DNA of 64,000 bases from Planctomycetota bacterium (GTDB taxonomy: Bacteria; Planctomycetota; MHYJ01; JACQXL01; JACQZI01), in NCBI GenBank assembly GCA_016207825.1, contig JACQZI010000010.1, positions 171,689 to 235,688 on the forward strand, in the 5' to 3' direction. The notes below the pieces were generated by a model. The model saw only the letters and a list, made by a program, of their open reading frames with translations. It did no database searches and was not told the DNA's origin. The position numbers and the translations under genes were made by a program. How positions within the stretch are numbered: the first letter of the stretch is position 1; the number at the start of each line of letters is the position of its first letter. This document shows, in pieces, positions 1 through 9,086 of this stretch.

Positions 1-654
1 TGATTTATCCGCCACTTCTTGGTACATGCTCAATGCTTCTTCCAAATTCTGGTCCAGAGGATGCTTGACGCTTTCCTTGGCAAATATCGTATCTGCCTCT
101 TTTAATAATTTTTCCAGCCTATCCCTTTCCTTAATCATTTCTTCGGCTTTGTCCTTGAGTTTTTCGTAATCTTCCTGTTTGCCCCAATACTTGGTGTACT
201 TTTGGCTAACCCAGGCTGTCAGATTTGCGGGCGGGATGATTTTCAGCCAGCCTTCTTCCTCCCCGATAATGGTCACTTCGGCATCTGCTGAAACTTGCCC
301 GATGATATTATTGGCGGTATTTGATGTGCTGGAACGGACGTTTACTTTATTGCCTTTAACCGTTCCCTTGCCGCCTTCTTTACGTTCGATGAATTTAGCG
401 GAAATCCAGCATGAAACTCCCGGAGGGATGATAACTTCCACCCAGCCGAGTTTTTCACCCACGACCTGGAGTTTATCCCCCATTTTTACGACATGGAGGG
501 AGGCAAAATTCGTACCCGGGCCATTCCTCATATTCAGGCTTTTAGCCGTGACCTCACGAACTTCTTTTACCTTAACAACATCCTGTGCATATATGGGCGC
601 CCATAAAAATGCTCCGCAAGAGAGCATCACCGCGATTAAAATGATTCGTTTCAC
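1..654 (-). CDS. Exported tandem SH3-domain protein (C-terminus cut by window edge)
   Basis: The reading frame runs off position 1, so only the first 218 residues are seen. The start is a GTG at 654-652, with GGAGG about 7 nt upstream. A signal peptide (KRIILIAVMLSCGAFLWAP..YA) leads into two bacterial SH3 (SH3b) repeats, roughly residues 27-85 and 90-150. The first contains LNMRNGPGTNFASL and the second NVRSSTSNTANNIIGQV, the usual SH3b signature. A charged, probably coiled-coil stretch (KLKDKAEEMIKERDRLEKLL) follows. SH3b domains usually bind peptidoglycan or envelope proteins, so a periplasmic or cell-wall role is inferred. The full length and any C-terminal domain are unknown. Confidence 0.8.
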   Translation of the reverse strand, partial: MKRIILIAVMLSCGAFLWAPIYAQDVVKVKEVREVTAKSLNMRNGPGTNFASLHVVKMGDKLQVVGEKLGWVEVIIPPGVSCWISAKFIERKEGGKGTVKGNKVNVRSSTSNTANNIIGQVSADAEVTIIGEEEGWLKIIPPANLTAWVSQKYTKYWGKQEDYEKLKDKAEEMIKERDRLEKLLKEADTIFAKESVKHPLDQNLEEALSMYQEVADKS

Positions 655-687
655 TATACTCCTCCTTTCTTAGGAATTAGTGTGTGA

Positions 688-705
688 CCCCGGCATTCGC
701 CGGGG
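688..705. repeat. GC-rich palindrome in the SH3 gene leader
   Basis: CCCCGGC-ATTC-GCCGGGG is a perfect 7-bp inverted repeat with a 4-nt loop. It sits between the predicted promoter and ribosome binding site. Similar ATTCGGGG palindromes recur in other intergenic regions of this window (for example near 33890), so it is probably a dispersed repeat rather than a dedicated regulator. Confidence 0.5.
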
Positions 706-719
706 CAAGTATAATACTA

Positions 720-748
720 TTAATATCGGATTTTCCCCTTCCTGTCAA
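720..748 (-). promoter_or_regulatory. Sigma-70-type promoter for the SH3-domain gene
   Basis: On the minus strand there is TTGACA (748-743), a 17-nt spacer and TATTAA (725-720). The predicted leader is about 65 nt and contains the GC hairpin at 688-705 and then the ribosome binding site. Hexamers and spacing are seen directly; activity is inferred. Confidence 0.5.
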
Positions 749-1712
749 GAGAAAATTCACACTAAGAAATCTAATGAATCAGGCTTGACGGATTGCGCAT
801 AAAAATAAAGAAAAGTGGCGTATTTGCCCGCCTGGCGGCGAGGCAGGAACTACGCCCCAATTCCTTACACTTGAGAAACTTGCACATCCAAGAAGAGTTG
901 CTTGTCTATCTGGATGTAGTCAACGTGGCTCGCTCCGCCCGGAGTAAAGCGATTCAGCTTTATACCCTCGTTTATTAATTCCAAGCAGGCTAATTATCCG
1001 AAGTATTGACTGCGGAAAGAATCATATCAATCTGAGCCCAATAAACTTTGGAACGGCTAAAGACTTCGCACCCTCCCAGACAGATGAAAACACCCCCCTC
1101 TACCCATCCCCACTATACCCCCAGGGGTATCTCTCTCCGGGGTATCCCGAGCGCGAAAAGGGAGTATCTCGAAATTCTATTTAAGGGGAACAAAAATAGT
1201 TATGCCCTCCTTACAGGGTATCACCACCCCCTATACCCACCTACCCTATACCCTCCTCCCTACCCCTATTCGGACCGGTCAAAGCACTTGGAATAGGGGG
1301 GTGCGACGGGAAAACGAACATATTGATTAAATCAGGATCGAAATGCAAGGAGCTTTTTAGGTTATTAGTAAATTGATGATTGGGCAGACTCGAAAAAACG
1401 CGCCTTGAATATCAGGAAAACAGCGGATTATAAGGGGCGGAGACTTCGGCGACGTCCTTGAACGAAGTGAGAGTGGGAAGTCCATGTCATCACCCAGCCG
1501 CTTTGCCCTATCGTAAGTATACTTTATCTTATCCGTGGTGCCGGATTCCGGACCGTCCATATAGATTTGTGTCCCATCCTCCTTATAGCCGTAGACGATC
1601 TTTCCCAATCTGTAATATATTGATTCTAGCACAGATTCGCGGTTTCTTCACTTCACCTGCATTCGTGGTCCTTCGGCTCGAGGTCACTTGTCCGTCGCAG
1701 GTACAAACCTGC
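749..1712. other. Repeat-rich intergenic region without a supported gene
   Basis: Nearly 1 kb with no convincing coding sequence. It holds a short palindrome (around 822-846, GCCCGCCTGGCGG..) and a C-rich stretch at about 1070-1290 with many CCCTATACCC-type motifs and their GGGGTATC complements. I could find no constant period in this C-rich stretch. A minus-strand reading frame at 1357-1632 has no initiation signal or recognisable domain and I do not call it. Confidence 0.5.
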
Positions 1713-2810
1713 TTACTTCTTGAAAGATGCCTGCTGTTGCTTGGAATATTCCTGTATCTTCACCTCTATATCAGCAGGATTCTGGGAGGCGTCTTTCATC
1801 ACCTGGTATGTTATTTTCTTCTTTTTATACAGGTCAAAGAGGAAGTCGTCCAACAGAACCATTCCCTGGTTTCTGCCGGTCTGGATGGCGGAAACGATTT
1901 TATGCGTCTGGTTTTCGCGTATCAAATGTTCTATCGCAGAAGTGGATAACATTATTTCAAAAGCGGCTATAACGCCCGGCTCATCAGCCCTAGGCAACAA
2001 AACCTGCGAAATTACCGCTATCAAAGAAGAAGCCAACTGAGCTCGGATTTGCTCTTGCTGTTCCTGCGGGAAGGCGTCTATCACACGATTGACAGTCCGC
2101 GCCGCGCCGGTAGTGTGCAGCGTCCCGAAAACCAAGTGTCCCGTTTCCGCGGCGGTAATGGCAGTCTGGATTGTTTCCAAATCCCTCATTTCCCCCACCA
2201 GTATAACGTCCGGGTCCATGCGCAACGCTTTAGTGATGGCTTCAGCAAAAGAGCCGATATCCGTGTATACTTCGCGCTGGGTAATAATGGATTTTTTATG
2301 CTCGTGGTAATATTCTATCGGGTCTTCAATCGTCACAATATGGCAATCGAATTCTACATTAATATAGTTTATCATGGCGGCAAGCGAAGTGGTCTTGCCG
2401 CTTCCTGTCGGACCGGTCACCAGGATAAGCCCCCTGGGACGCGACATCAATTCCTTAATCGTATCCACCGGCAAACCGACCTCATCCAGGCTCCTTATTT
2501 TGGAAGGAATGAGCCTTAAGACGATTCCGATATTTCCTTTCTGCTTAAAAACGCTCACGCGGAAGCGGGCTTTTTTCTCGAAAGCGAAGCCGAGGTCGCA
2601 TCCGCCTTTTGACTGCACTTCCTGCTGCTTGCTTTCCGAGGTTATCGCCTTCATATAAGCGGTGGTATCGTCATTGGTCAGTTCCGGGATATTCAATTTG
2701 CGCAAACTGCCGTGCAGGCGTATAATCGGAGGGTTGCCTACGGTTAAATGCAAATCAGATGCGTTTTTATCAACGACCAATTGCAGAAGTTTATTAAGTT
2801 CTACTGCCAT
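1713..2810 (-). CDS. pilT: Type IV pilus retraction ATPase PilT
   Basis: A 365-residue protein of normal PilT length. It has the N-terminal PAS-like region ([19 protein letters not shown]), Walker [10 protein letters not shown] (about residue 133), the Asp box/Walker B region with [12 protein letters not shown], and the His box [11 protein letters not shown]. PilT hexamers power retraction of type IV pili and twitching. The C-terminal tail [13 protein letters not shown] is short and polar. It lies 61 nt downstream of the PilB-like ATPase gene on the same strand, so the pair probably forms one transcription unit for pilus extension and retraction. No pilin or PilC gene is in the window. Confidence 0.95.
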   Translation of the reverse strand: MAVELNKLLQLVVDKNASDLHLTVGNPPIIRLHGSLRKLNIPELTNDDTTAYMKAITSESKQQEVQSKGGCDLGFAFEKKARFRVSVFKQKGNIGIVLRLIPSKIRSLDEVGLPVDTIKELMSRPRGLILVTGPTGSGKTTSLAAMINYINVEFDCHIVTIEDPIEYYHEHKKSIITQREVYTDIGSFAEAITKALRMDPDVILVGEMRDLETIQTAITAAETGHLVFGTLHTTGAARTVNRVIDAFPQEQQEQIRAQLASSLIAVISQVLLPRADEPGVIAAFEIMLSTSAIEHLIRENQTHKIVSAIQTGRNQGMVLLDDFLFDLYKKKKITYQVMKDASQNPADIEVKIQEYSKQQQASFKK

Positions 2811-2871
2811 CTTATTTTCCCTTTATATAAGAACAGAAAACACAAACAATGGGGTTTAACCGGTTAAGCCA

Positions 2872-4602
2872 TCAATACGCGATATCTTCGCGTTTGGTCA
2901 TGAGAAGCACTTCTTCCACGGTGGTAATGCCATCCAAAACCTTGCGGACGCCGTCATGGAGCAAGTTGACCATTCCGTTCATAATCGCCTGTTCCCTTAA
3001 TTTCAGGGTGGATTCTTTTTGGAAAGTCATTTCCCTTATGGTAGAGTTCATTTCCATCAATTCAAAAAGTCCCTTTCGCCCTTTGTATCCGGAATCCTTG
3101 CACTCCTTGCAGCCAATTGCCTGATAAATCGTCTTGCCGGCGATATCTTTTTCCGAAAGCCCCAAAGCAGCCAATTCTTCCTGGGTCGGCTGGTAAGGCT
3201 GTTTGCATTTAGGGCAAAGCACCCTGACCAGGCGCTGGGCCAATATCGCCTGTATAGATGTCGAAACAAGGAAAGGCTTGACACCCATATCAAGAAGCCT
3301 GGTAAGCGATGAAGGTGCGTCATTCGTATGCAGGGTGGAAAACACCAAATGGCCGGTAAGGGCCGCCTGTATGGCGATTTCCGCGGTTTCTAGGTCGCGG
3401 ATTTCGCCGACCAGTATGATATTCGGCGCCTGCCTTAACATCGCCCTGATAATAGAGGCAAAGGTAAAACCTATATCCGTTTTTACACGGCACTGGTTGA
3501 TTCCGGGAAGCACGTATTCCACCGGATCTTCCGCGGTGATTATTTTTACATTGGGTTTGTTTAACTCTTTAAGGGCGGCGTAAAGAGTGGTGGTCTTGCC
3601 GCTTCCTGTAGGGCCGGTCACCAGGAAAATGCCATTGGGCTTTTTAATAATACTCCGGAATTTCTGGTAATCTTCCGAATGGAATCCCAATTCTTCCAAA
3701 GTGACCAGAGCCTCTTTTTCCAGGAGCCTCATGACGATACTTTCGCCGTGGGAAGAGGGCAAGGCAGAAACGCGGATATCAAAATTCTTGCCGTTTAAAA
3801 TCAGCGGAATCCTTCCGTCCTGGGGCTTCCTTTTTTCCGCGATATCCATTCCGGACATAAGTTTAACGCGCGAAAGCAAAGAACCCTGCAAACGCTTCGG
3901 TGGTGATTCTATCGGGACGCACATGCCGTCAATGCGGTAGCGAATCCTTAATTCTTTTTCCATCGGCTCGATATGAATATCGCTTACCCTGTTTTTCACC
4001 GCGTCAGCCAGTATCATCTGGACGAGCTTGATAATCGGTGCGTCATCGCCGGCCTCCTCATCCTCATCGGTTTTCCTGACAGAGACATCGCCTTCATCGG
4101 CGCCTCCGATAATGCCGTCCAATTCCGAGCCGACCGAACCGTAATATTTGGTCACCGCCCCGAAAAACTCTTCCGGGGTAGTCAGGACGCATTCCAAGTC
4201 CGCATTAAGTAAAAACCTGAGGTTATCCAGGACAAAAACATCAAGCGGCTCTATCGAGGCAATCGTCAGGGTGCGATCTTTTTTGGTCACCGGAATAATC
4301 TTATGTTCCATCGCAATATTCTTAGGAACAGTCTGGATGATTTCCTCCTTGATTCCACCGGTCGACAGGCGGACGAATCTAAGGTTATGCTGAACGGCCA
4401 AGGCGGAAGTAACCTGATTCTGGTTAGCCCAGCCTTTTTCGATGAGTATCTCGCCGATGCGCTTAACCGGTGTTTTCGCATCGCCTTTTTCCGAAGCGGC
4501 TTTTTCGGACATTTCCTGCTGTATTTTTAAAGCCTCTTTGACTTGTTCCGCAGTAACTACTTTTCTTTCCTTTAGTATCTCGCCGATTAATTTACGCTTC
4601 AT
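2872..4602 (-). CDS. Type IV pilus assembly / type II secretion ATPase (PilB/GspE family)
   Basis: A 576-residue secretion ATPase with two N-terminal MshEN-type segments (KRKLIGEILKERKVVTAEQV and RIGEILIEKGWANQNQVTSA), then the GspE core. Walker A is [10 protein letters not shown] (about residue 330), followed by APNIILVGEIRDLETAEIA and GHLVFSTLHTNDA. A four-cysteine zinc site is present (LCPKCKQPY ... GCKECKDSGYKGR). A low-complexity acidic segment (KTDEDEEAGDDAP) separates the N-terminal and catalytic parts. With pilT just downstream a PilB role (pilus extension) is more likely than GspE, but the family cannot be split from sequence alone. The gene has no Shine-Dalgarno; its promoter lies directly in front of the ATG. 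Confidence 0.92.
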   Translation of the reverse strand: MKRKLIGEILKERKVVTAEQVKEALKIQQEMSEKAASEKGDAKTPVKRIGEILIEKGWANQNQVTSALAVQHNLRFVRLSTGGIKEEIIQTVPKNIAMEHKIIPVTKKDRTLTIASIEPLDVFVLDNLRFLLNADLECVLTTPEEFFGAVTKYYGSVGSELDGIIGGADEGDVSVRKTDEDEEAGDDAPIIKLVQMILADAVKNRVSDIHIEPMEKELRIRYRIDGMCVPIESPPKRLQGSLLSRVKLMSGMDIAEKRKPQDGRIPLILNGKNFDIRVSALPSSHGESIVMRLLEKEALVTLEELGFHSEDYQKFRSIIKKPNGIFLVTGPTGSGKTTTLYAALKELNKPNVKIITAEDPVEYVLPGINQCRVKTDIGFTFASIIRAMLRQAPNIILVGEIRDLETAEIAIQAALTGHLVFSTLHTNDAPSSLTRLLDMGVKPFLVSTSIQAILAQRLVRVLCPKCKQPYQPTQEELAALGLSEKDIAGKTIYQAIGCKECKDSGYKGRKGLFELMEMNSTIREMTFQKESTLKLREQAIMNGMVNLLHDGVRKVLDGITTVEEVLLMTKREDIAY

Positions 4603-4610
4603 AATAACTA

Positions 4611-4639
4611 AATATTATAAAATAAAACCAGTTTGTCAA
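4611..4639 (-). promoter_or_regulatory. Promoter of the PilB-like gene, leaderless arrangement
   Basis: Minus strand: TTGACA (4639-4634), 17-nt spacer, AATATT (4616-4611), then only 8 nt to the ATG at 4602. A start site 7 nt after the -10 box would leave about 2 nt of leader, and no ribosome binding site is possible. A TATAAT also overlaps with suboptimal spacing. Confidence 0.55.
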
Positions 4640-4650
4640 GTCAATCCAGA

Positions 4651-5184
4651 CTATTTTGCCTGCACAGGCGTTTGCCCGGATGACTTGGTATCGTAATATT
4701 CCTTGAAAGCCTCAAATGCCTTATCATCATAGAGGACGAAATAAACTGTTTCGAGGAGGGGATACTGCTTAACGAAGGATTCGGCAGTATCTATCATAAT
4801 TTGGGCACAACGGGTAATGGGAAATCCGGCAACGCCCGTCCCAATCGCAGGGAAAGCGATTGACTTGATATTATTTTCTTTAGCCCTCATGAAGCTGTTA
4901 TAAGTCGAGCTTTTAACGGAATCTGCCGTAGCCCATCCGCCCAATGCCATACTGGCGGCGTGGATGACATATTTGGCTTTAAGAGTCCCGCCCGTGGTAA
5001 TTGCTGCTTCGCCTATCTGGATAGGAGCCTTGGTATTGCATTCAGCCTGTATTTTCGGACCTCCTTTTTGGCGTATGGCACCGGCAACGCCTCCGCCGAG
5101 AATCAAATCGTTATTAGCAGCATTGACGATGGCATCCACGGACATCTCGGTAATATCGCTTTTTACTATCTTTATCTTATCCAT
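4651..5184 (-). CDS. Macro-domain (ADP-ribose-binding) protein
   Basis: A 177-residue protein that is essentially one macro domain. It begins IKIVKSDITEMSVDAIVNAAN and continues with LGGGVAGAIRQKGG, the conserved ADP-ribose-binding elements, and then AFPAIGTGVAGFP near residue 115. Family members bind ADP-ribose or remove it from proteins or O-acetyl-ADP-ribose. Its start overlaps the end of the HEAT-repeat gene by 8 bp, so the two are translationally coupled. The C-terminal tail (DTKSSGQTPVQAK) is extra. The substrate is unknown, and no ADP-ribosyltransferase partner is visible in the window. Confidence 0.92.
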   Translation of the reverse strand: MDKIKIVKSDITEMSVDAIVNAANNDLILGGGVAGAIRQKGGPKIQAECNTKAPIQIGEAAITTGGTLKAKYVIHAASMALGGWATADSVKSSTYNSFMRAKENNIKSIAFPAIGTGVAGFPITRCAQIMIDTAESFVKQYPLLETVYFVLYDDKAFEAFKEYYDTKSSGQTPVQAK

Positions 5185-6079
5185 TATTTCTTAAATTAGG
5201 TGAGATTTTGCTCAAAGTTTCCTTTTCTTCAGGTGTTAAGTTTTTAAACACGGCGCTTTGTTTGGCAATCTTTTCCCGCCGGACGATTTCCCTGAAAGTG
5301 AGCTTAATATACCGCGCGCCCAGTTCGGAAATATTTAATTCTACAGGATAAAGCCTTAAAAGCGGGACTAAAGCGCGCTGGTCGCCCACTTTCCTGAGCG
5401 TTTCAATCACATCAACATGGACACGCTTGGTTCCATCGGCCAGCAACTGCAGTAAATCATCAAGCCCATCGCGCGTCCCAAGGTCACCCAGCAAATCATG
5501 TATGCGCAAGCGCACTGTTTGGTGAAAATCGCTCGGTTTTTTCCCGGTAGCTTCTGCAGAACCGTTCGCTTGGTTCCCATTAGAAGACGCTTTCTGCAGT
5601 TCCTGATTAATATTCTTGATATAGCCGATTAAAACCGGCACGGCACTTCTGTCATTCAACCTGATAAGTGTTTCCGTAATGCTTTCCAACAGGGTCAAAT
5701 CCGTCGGTTTTTTAAAATCATTTATTTTCTTAAGCGCTTCAATCAAAGGCGGCACGGCCCGCTTGCCGATTTCTTCCAGGGCAGCGGAAACCTGGAACGC
5801 CAGAGTAGAATCCGTCGGATTTTTAAAAAGGATATCGACCAGCTTTTGTGCCGCAACCGTCCCCAGGCGGTTCAGGCGGGCAATAGTAGAATTTCTTATT
5901 TCAAGATCGGAAGAAAATATCCCCGGGACGAGAGACAGTATATCCGCATCGGAAACTTCCGATGGCATCTTATCATCAATCTTTTCCCAAAGCTTCAAGT
6001 TAAGCTTATCCAGTTCGCTGTGGTCCATCAAGTCGGGCATGCCCGACATTGACTCGCCATCAGGGTTTGTTTCTCCCAT
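5177..6079 (-). CDS. HEAT-repeat protein
   Basis: A 300-residue soluble protein with helical HEAT-like repeats. Examples are DLEIRNSTIARLNRLGTVAAQKLVDIL, an IGKRAVPPLIEAL unit, RSAVPVLIGYIK, and VIETLRKVGDQRALVPLLRL. Such alpha-solenoids act as protein-binding scaffolds. A ribosome binding site (GAGAGGTGG) precedes the ATG at 6079. A low-complexity stretch (NGNQANGSAEATGKKP) divides the repeats. It overlaps the downstream macro-domain gene by 8 bp, so a shared job is plausible, but no specific function can be assigned. Confidence 0.8.
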   Translation of the reverse strand: MGETNPDGESMSGMPDLMDHSELDKLNLKLWEKIDDKMPSEVSDADILSLVPGIFSSDLEIRNSTIARLNRLGTVAAQKLVDILFKNPTDSTLAFQVSAALEEIGKRAVPPLIEALKKINDFKKPTDLTLLESITETLIRLNDRSAVPVLIGYIKNINQELQKASSNGNQANGSAEATGKKPSDFHQTVRLRIHDLLGDLGTRDGLDDLLQLLADGTKRVHVDVIETLRKVGDQRALVPLLRLYPVELNISELGARYIKLTFREIVRREKIAKQSAVFKNLTPEEKETLSKISPNLRNNG

Positions 6080-6200
6080 AATTCATTCCACCTCTCTAGC
6101 AATACTATACAAAATTTTCCGGAAATGTAAAGAGTAAAATTAGTTTTCTAGAAAGATTTTTTTAAGCGCGCCGGCTCCGAAGGCACGCTGAAATTGAGTT

Positions 6201-8183
6201 TCACGCGCGTAAATATTTTTCCGCATCCACTTCATCGCGTTTTAATTTATAAATTGCCTCTTTAATAACAACGGTATCGGTTATCCCGGCCGCGCGGCAA
6301 GCCCGTTCAAGCTGGTGCAAAACCTGTATGGCCAAACGAAAAGTCCGGACCAGGTCGCCATCTGCCGCGCTGGTCCATTCGTTCAAAGCTTCAAATGGAG
6401 TTCCGGTAGACCATGCATACGCCGCGCCACTCAATTTAAAATCAGGTTGTTTGGAAAGTTCCGTGATACCATTTTTCCTTTCTTCACGATCAATCCGGTT
6501 ACTCACTTCCATAACCGGTTTATAAACATTGGTGAGCTGATATTTGGGAATCCTCTGGTACATCTCGCGCCGCTTGGATTCAAACACAATAGCAACACAA
6601 AGGATATTCAATTCATCTGGGGTAAGTTTTTCCAGAACCCTTCCTGCAAAAAGCTCTCCCATAATCAATTCATACCCGTAAATCTGTCGGGCGAAATGTC
6701 CCAAACCGGTCAGAGACTGCCCCCTTATATACCCCATCCGTTCCAACAGCCTTAATTTACGTCGGACCTGCTCAACCGTTTCGGCAAAACAGATTTCCCC
6801 TCTTTTAAAACCCCTATCTTTCGTTTTTCGATGGACGCGTATTTTAGGTTTAGCCTGGAAATTACTCAGGCTTTTGGCGCAGACATCATAAATATTCTCC
6901 TTAAGCTTATGGTAAAGATTCAAGAGGCACGCATAAGAAAGGTTGAATTGGCTTTTAACCGGCTCAATCGGTCCGGCGGTTATCTGTTCCACAAAATGAG
7001 GGCGAATATAAGGACGTTTAAGGTAGCTGTAAACAAAGCCGACCTCATCAACCCCGCGCCGGCCGGCACGCCCGGCCATTTGATGGTAATCCCTGCTTTT
7101 TATAAAATTCCGCCTGACACCGTCAAATTTAATTAAATCATCGAATATTACGGAGCGGGCGGGCATATTCACACCGACCGCAAAAGTTTCCGTGGCAAAA
7201 AGTAGTTTTATCAACCCCTTAGTAAAAAGCTGTTCCACAATTTCCTTCAAGGTCGGCAACATCCCGGCATGGTGAAACGCCACGCCGTTAGAGATTAACG
7301 ATGAAATAAAACCGACCGATTCATTAGAAAACTCCAAACCGTATTTCAGGCATAATTCGGAAAAAATCTCTTCGGCTTTTTGCTTTTCCTCATCATTCAA
7401 CAAACCGCGTTTTAGGTTAGTTTCCGCTCGTCGCTCGCAATCTTTCCTGTTAAAGAGGAAATAGAGACATGGCAGCTGGTTTTGTTTCACCACATAATCA
7501 ACAACCGAATCGCGCACGGTGCGATTCCATTTAAATTCGACAGGAGACACTGCTTCGGTCATGCTTTTTATCTTATTCAATGTCTTTATGTTGCCAACCC
7601 CGATATTTTCTAGGAACAACAAATGACGCAAAGGCACCGGACGCTGGAATTCCTCAATCACCACCAAATTATCATTACGGACATTTTTAATCCATCTGCC
7701 GAGCGTATTGATATTGGGTATAGTGGCACTAAGAGCTATGATTTTAATCTCTTTGGGCGCGAAAATAATGCTTTCTTCCCAGACAGTGCCGCGCTCCTCA
7801 TCGTCAAGGTAATGGACCTCGTCGAAAATGACGTATGAAACGTCTTTCAGCCTTTCCGGATTTTCCAAGATGCTATTGCGGAATATTTCAGTGGTCATGA
7901 TGAGCGCACGGGCATCAGGATTAATTGTTACATCGCCGGTAACCACACCGATATCATTCCCGTACTCACGGCTAAAATCGCGGAATTTCTGGTTGCTGAG
8001 CGCTTTTATCGGAGCGGTGTAAACGATACGCTTACCTTCCTTCAGGATTTTTTCCAGGGCGAATTCTGCGATAAGGGTTTTTCCTGCACCGGTCGGAGCG
8101 GCCACCAGCACAGACTGGTTGCGTGATATTGCTTCAATGGCTTTTTCCTGAAATGGGTCTAACTTAAGACCTCGGTATTCCAT
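6201..8183 (-). CDS. Ski2-like DExH-box RNA helicase
   Basis: A 660-residue superfamily 2 helicase. The motifs in order are Walker A APTGAGKTLIAEFAL (about residue 29), YTAPIKALSNQKFRDF (Ia), VIFDEVHYLDDEERG (DExH, about 120), ALSATIPN (III), FATETFAVGVNMPAR (V) and HQMAGRAGRRGVD (VI). The C-terminal 200 residues are helical, as in the Ski2/Mtr4/DSHCT group. The Ski2-like assignment rests on the QMAGRAGRRG and VNMPAR forms. These enzymes unwind RNA in decay or processing. The ATG at 8183 abuts the stop codon of the upstream gene (8184), indicating translational coupling inside the minus-strand operon. Confidence 0.9.
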   Translation of the reverse strand: MEYRGLKLDPFQEKAIEAISRNQSVLVAAPTGAGKTLIAEFALEKILKEGKRIVYTAPIKALSNQKFRDFSREYGNDIGVVTGDVTINPDARALIMTTEIFRNSILENPERLKDVSYVIFDEVHYLDDEERGTVWEESIIFAPKEIKIIALSATIPNINTLGRWIKNVRNDNLVVIEEFQRPVPLRHLLFLENIGVGNIKTLNKIKSMTEAVSPVEFKWNRTVRDSVVDYVVKQNQLPCLYFLFNRKDCERRAETNLKRGLLNDEEKQKAEEIFSELCLKYGLEFSNESVGFISSLISNGVAFHHAGMLPTLKEIVEQLFTKGLIKLLFATETFAVGVNMPARSVIFDDLIKFDGVRRNFIKSRDYHQMAGRAGRRGVDEVGFVYSYLKRPYIRPHFVEQITAGPIEPVKSQFNLSYACLLNLYHKLKENIYDVCAKSLSNFQAKPKIRVHRKTKDRGFKRGEICFAETVEQVRRKLRLLERMGYIRGQSLTGLGHFARQIYGYELIMGELFAGRVLEKLTPDELNILCVAIVFESKRREMYQRIPKYQLTNVYKPVMEVSNRIDREERKNGITELSKQPDFKLSGAAYAWSTGTPFEALNEWTSAADGDLVRTFRLAIQVLHQLERACRAAGITDTVVIKEAIYKLKRDEVDAEKYLRA

Positions 8184-9065
8184 CTATTTTTTCTGGCTTT
8201 CTTCTGCGGGCGCTGGTGTGGGTTCGGTTTTTCTCTTGGATTTTTCCGCTTCTTCCTTTTTTTTCGCCTCTTCATCTTCCTTCTTCTTTTCTTCCACTCC
8301 TTTTTCCCATTCTTTGAATTTATCGGCAAATTCCCGCTCCTCCTGGGAAGGCACTACTTTTAAACGAATAAAACGACTTATGATTTCATCATATCTTTGT
8401 TCATTCCATTTATCGGGAGGGAATTTCTCGACCAGTGCCCGGCGATCCAGCACGGCTTTCAATTCCAGTGATTTCAACCAGTCGTCATAAACTTTTAAGA
8501 ACTCCTTTTCGTCAGCGCTACGGTAGCTTTCCATTTTTTCAAGTATATCGGTTTTCCTATCCTCACTCCAACCTTCATCAGGATTGAATTTTTTCAGTAT
8601 CGCCATCAGCTTTTCCCGTTCTTTTTCTTCTTCCGTCTTTTCCGGCACCTCCGGAGGGGTGCCTTCCTTGATTGTAGTTTCCTTGGATTGGACAGGCTGA
8701 ACAACCGGTTCATCTTCCCGCCAGGTTTTTTCCAGCCTTTCTGTTTTTTCCTTTTCTATCTGCTCTTTTTCCTTATCGGTCAACGAATCGAGTGTCTCTA
8801 TCTTCTGGATGTTATTTTTATAAACGCTGATATTGCCGTCAAAATCCGGGTCGTCATAAGAAACATCAAGCGTGATTTTTTCCTTGGTGATTACCTTAAC
8901 AATGCCGGAAATCTGTGAACCCGTTTTTGGGGTAATCCTGATGTGATCATTAACCTTGATATTGGCGAACGAATCCGCATCTTCGGCAAAAACCGGCGCC
9001 GCTAAGCAGGCGACTATGCACAATAAAATGCCCAAAGCATGGCTAAAGGTGTTTTTGTAAAACAT
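8184..9065 (-). CDS. Exported coiled-coil protein with small beta-barrel N-terminus
   Basis: A 293-residue protein with a signal peptide (residues 1-27, ending APVFAED). Next comes a beta-rich segment (VNDHIRITPKTGSQISGIV ... NNIQKIETL) resembling the N-terminal module of the protease encoded upstream in the same operon. The rest is highly charged. It contains two copies of a helical repeat, starting LKKFNPDEGWSEDRKTDIL and VEKFPPDKWNEQRYDEII, and a Lys/Glu-rich tail (KKKEDEEAKKKEEAEKSKRK). I recognise no named family. It is probably periplasmic or surface-associated and cotranscribed with the genes on either side. Confidence 0.7.
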   Translation of the reverse strand: MFYKNTFSHALGILLCIVACLAAPVFAEDADSFANIKVNDHIRITPKTGSQISGIVKVITKEKITLDVSYDDPDFDGNISVYKNNIQKIETLDSLTDKEKEQIEKEKTERLEKTWREDEPVVQPVQSKETTIKEGTPPEVPEKTEEEKEREKLMAILKKFNPDEGWSEDRKTDILEKMESYRSADEKEFLKVYDDWLKSLELKAVLDRRALVEKFPPDKWNEQRYDEIISRFIRLKVVPSQEEREFADKFKEWEKGVEEKKKEDEEAKKKEEAEKSKRKTEPTPAPAEESQKK

Positions 9066-9086
9066 ATTTCTCCCTCCCTTTAAACC

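Noticed and set aside
179-673. Plus-strand frame over the SH3-domain gene
   Set aside because: It is antisense to the SH3 protein, whose domains, signal peptide and ribosome binding site are clear on the minus strand.
1048-1296. Possible fifth 22-nt array in the C-rich stretch
   Set aside because: CCCTATACCC-type motifs recur but the spacings are irregular (about 14-20 nt); no constant period could be found.
1357-1632. Small minus-strand ORF downstream of pilT
   Set aside because: No ribosome binding site, no recognisable domain; most of it is composed of ordinary intergenic sequence.
6130-6200. Terminator after the helicase gene
   Set aside because: A weak GC hairpin exists, but on the minus strand it is followed by an A-run, not a T-run.
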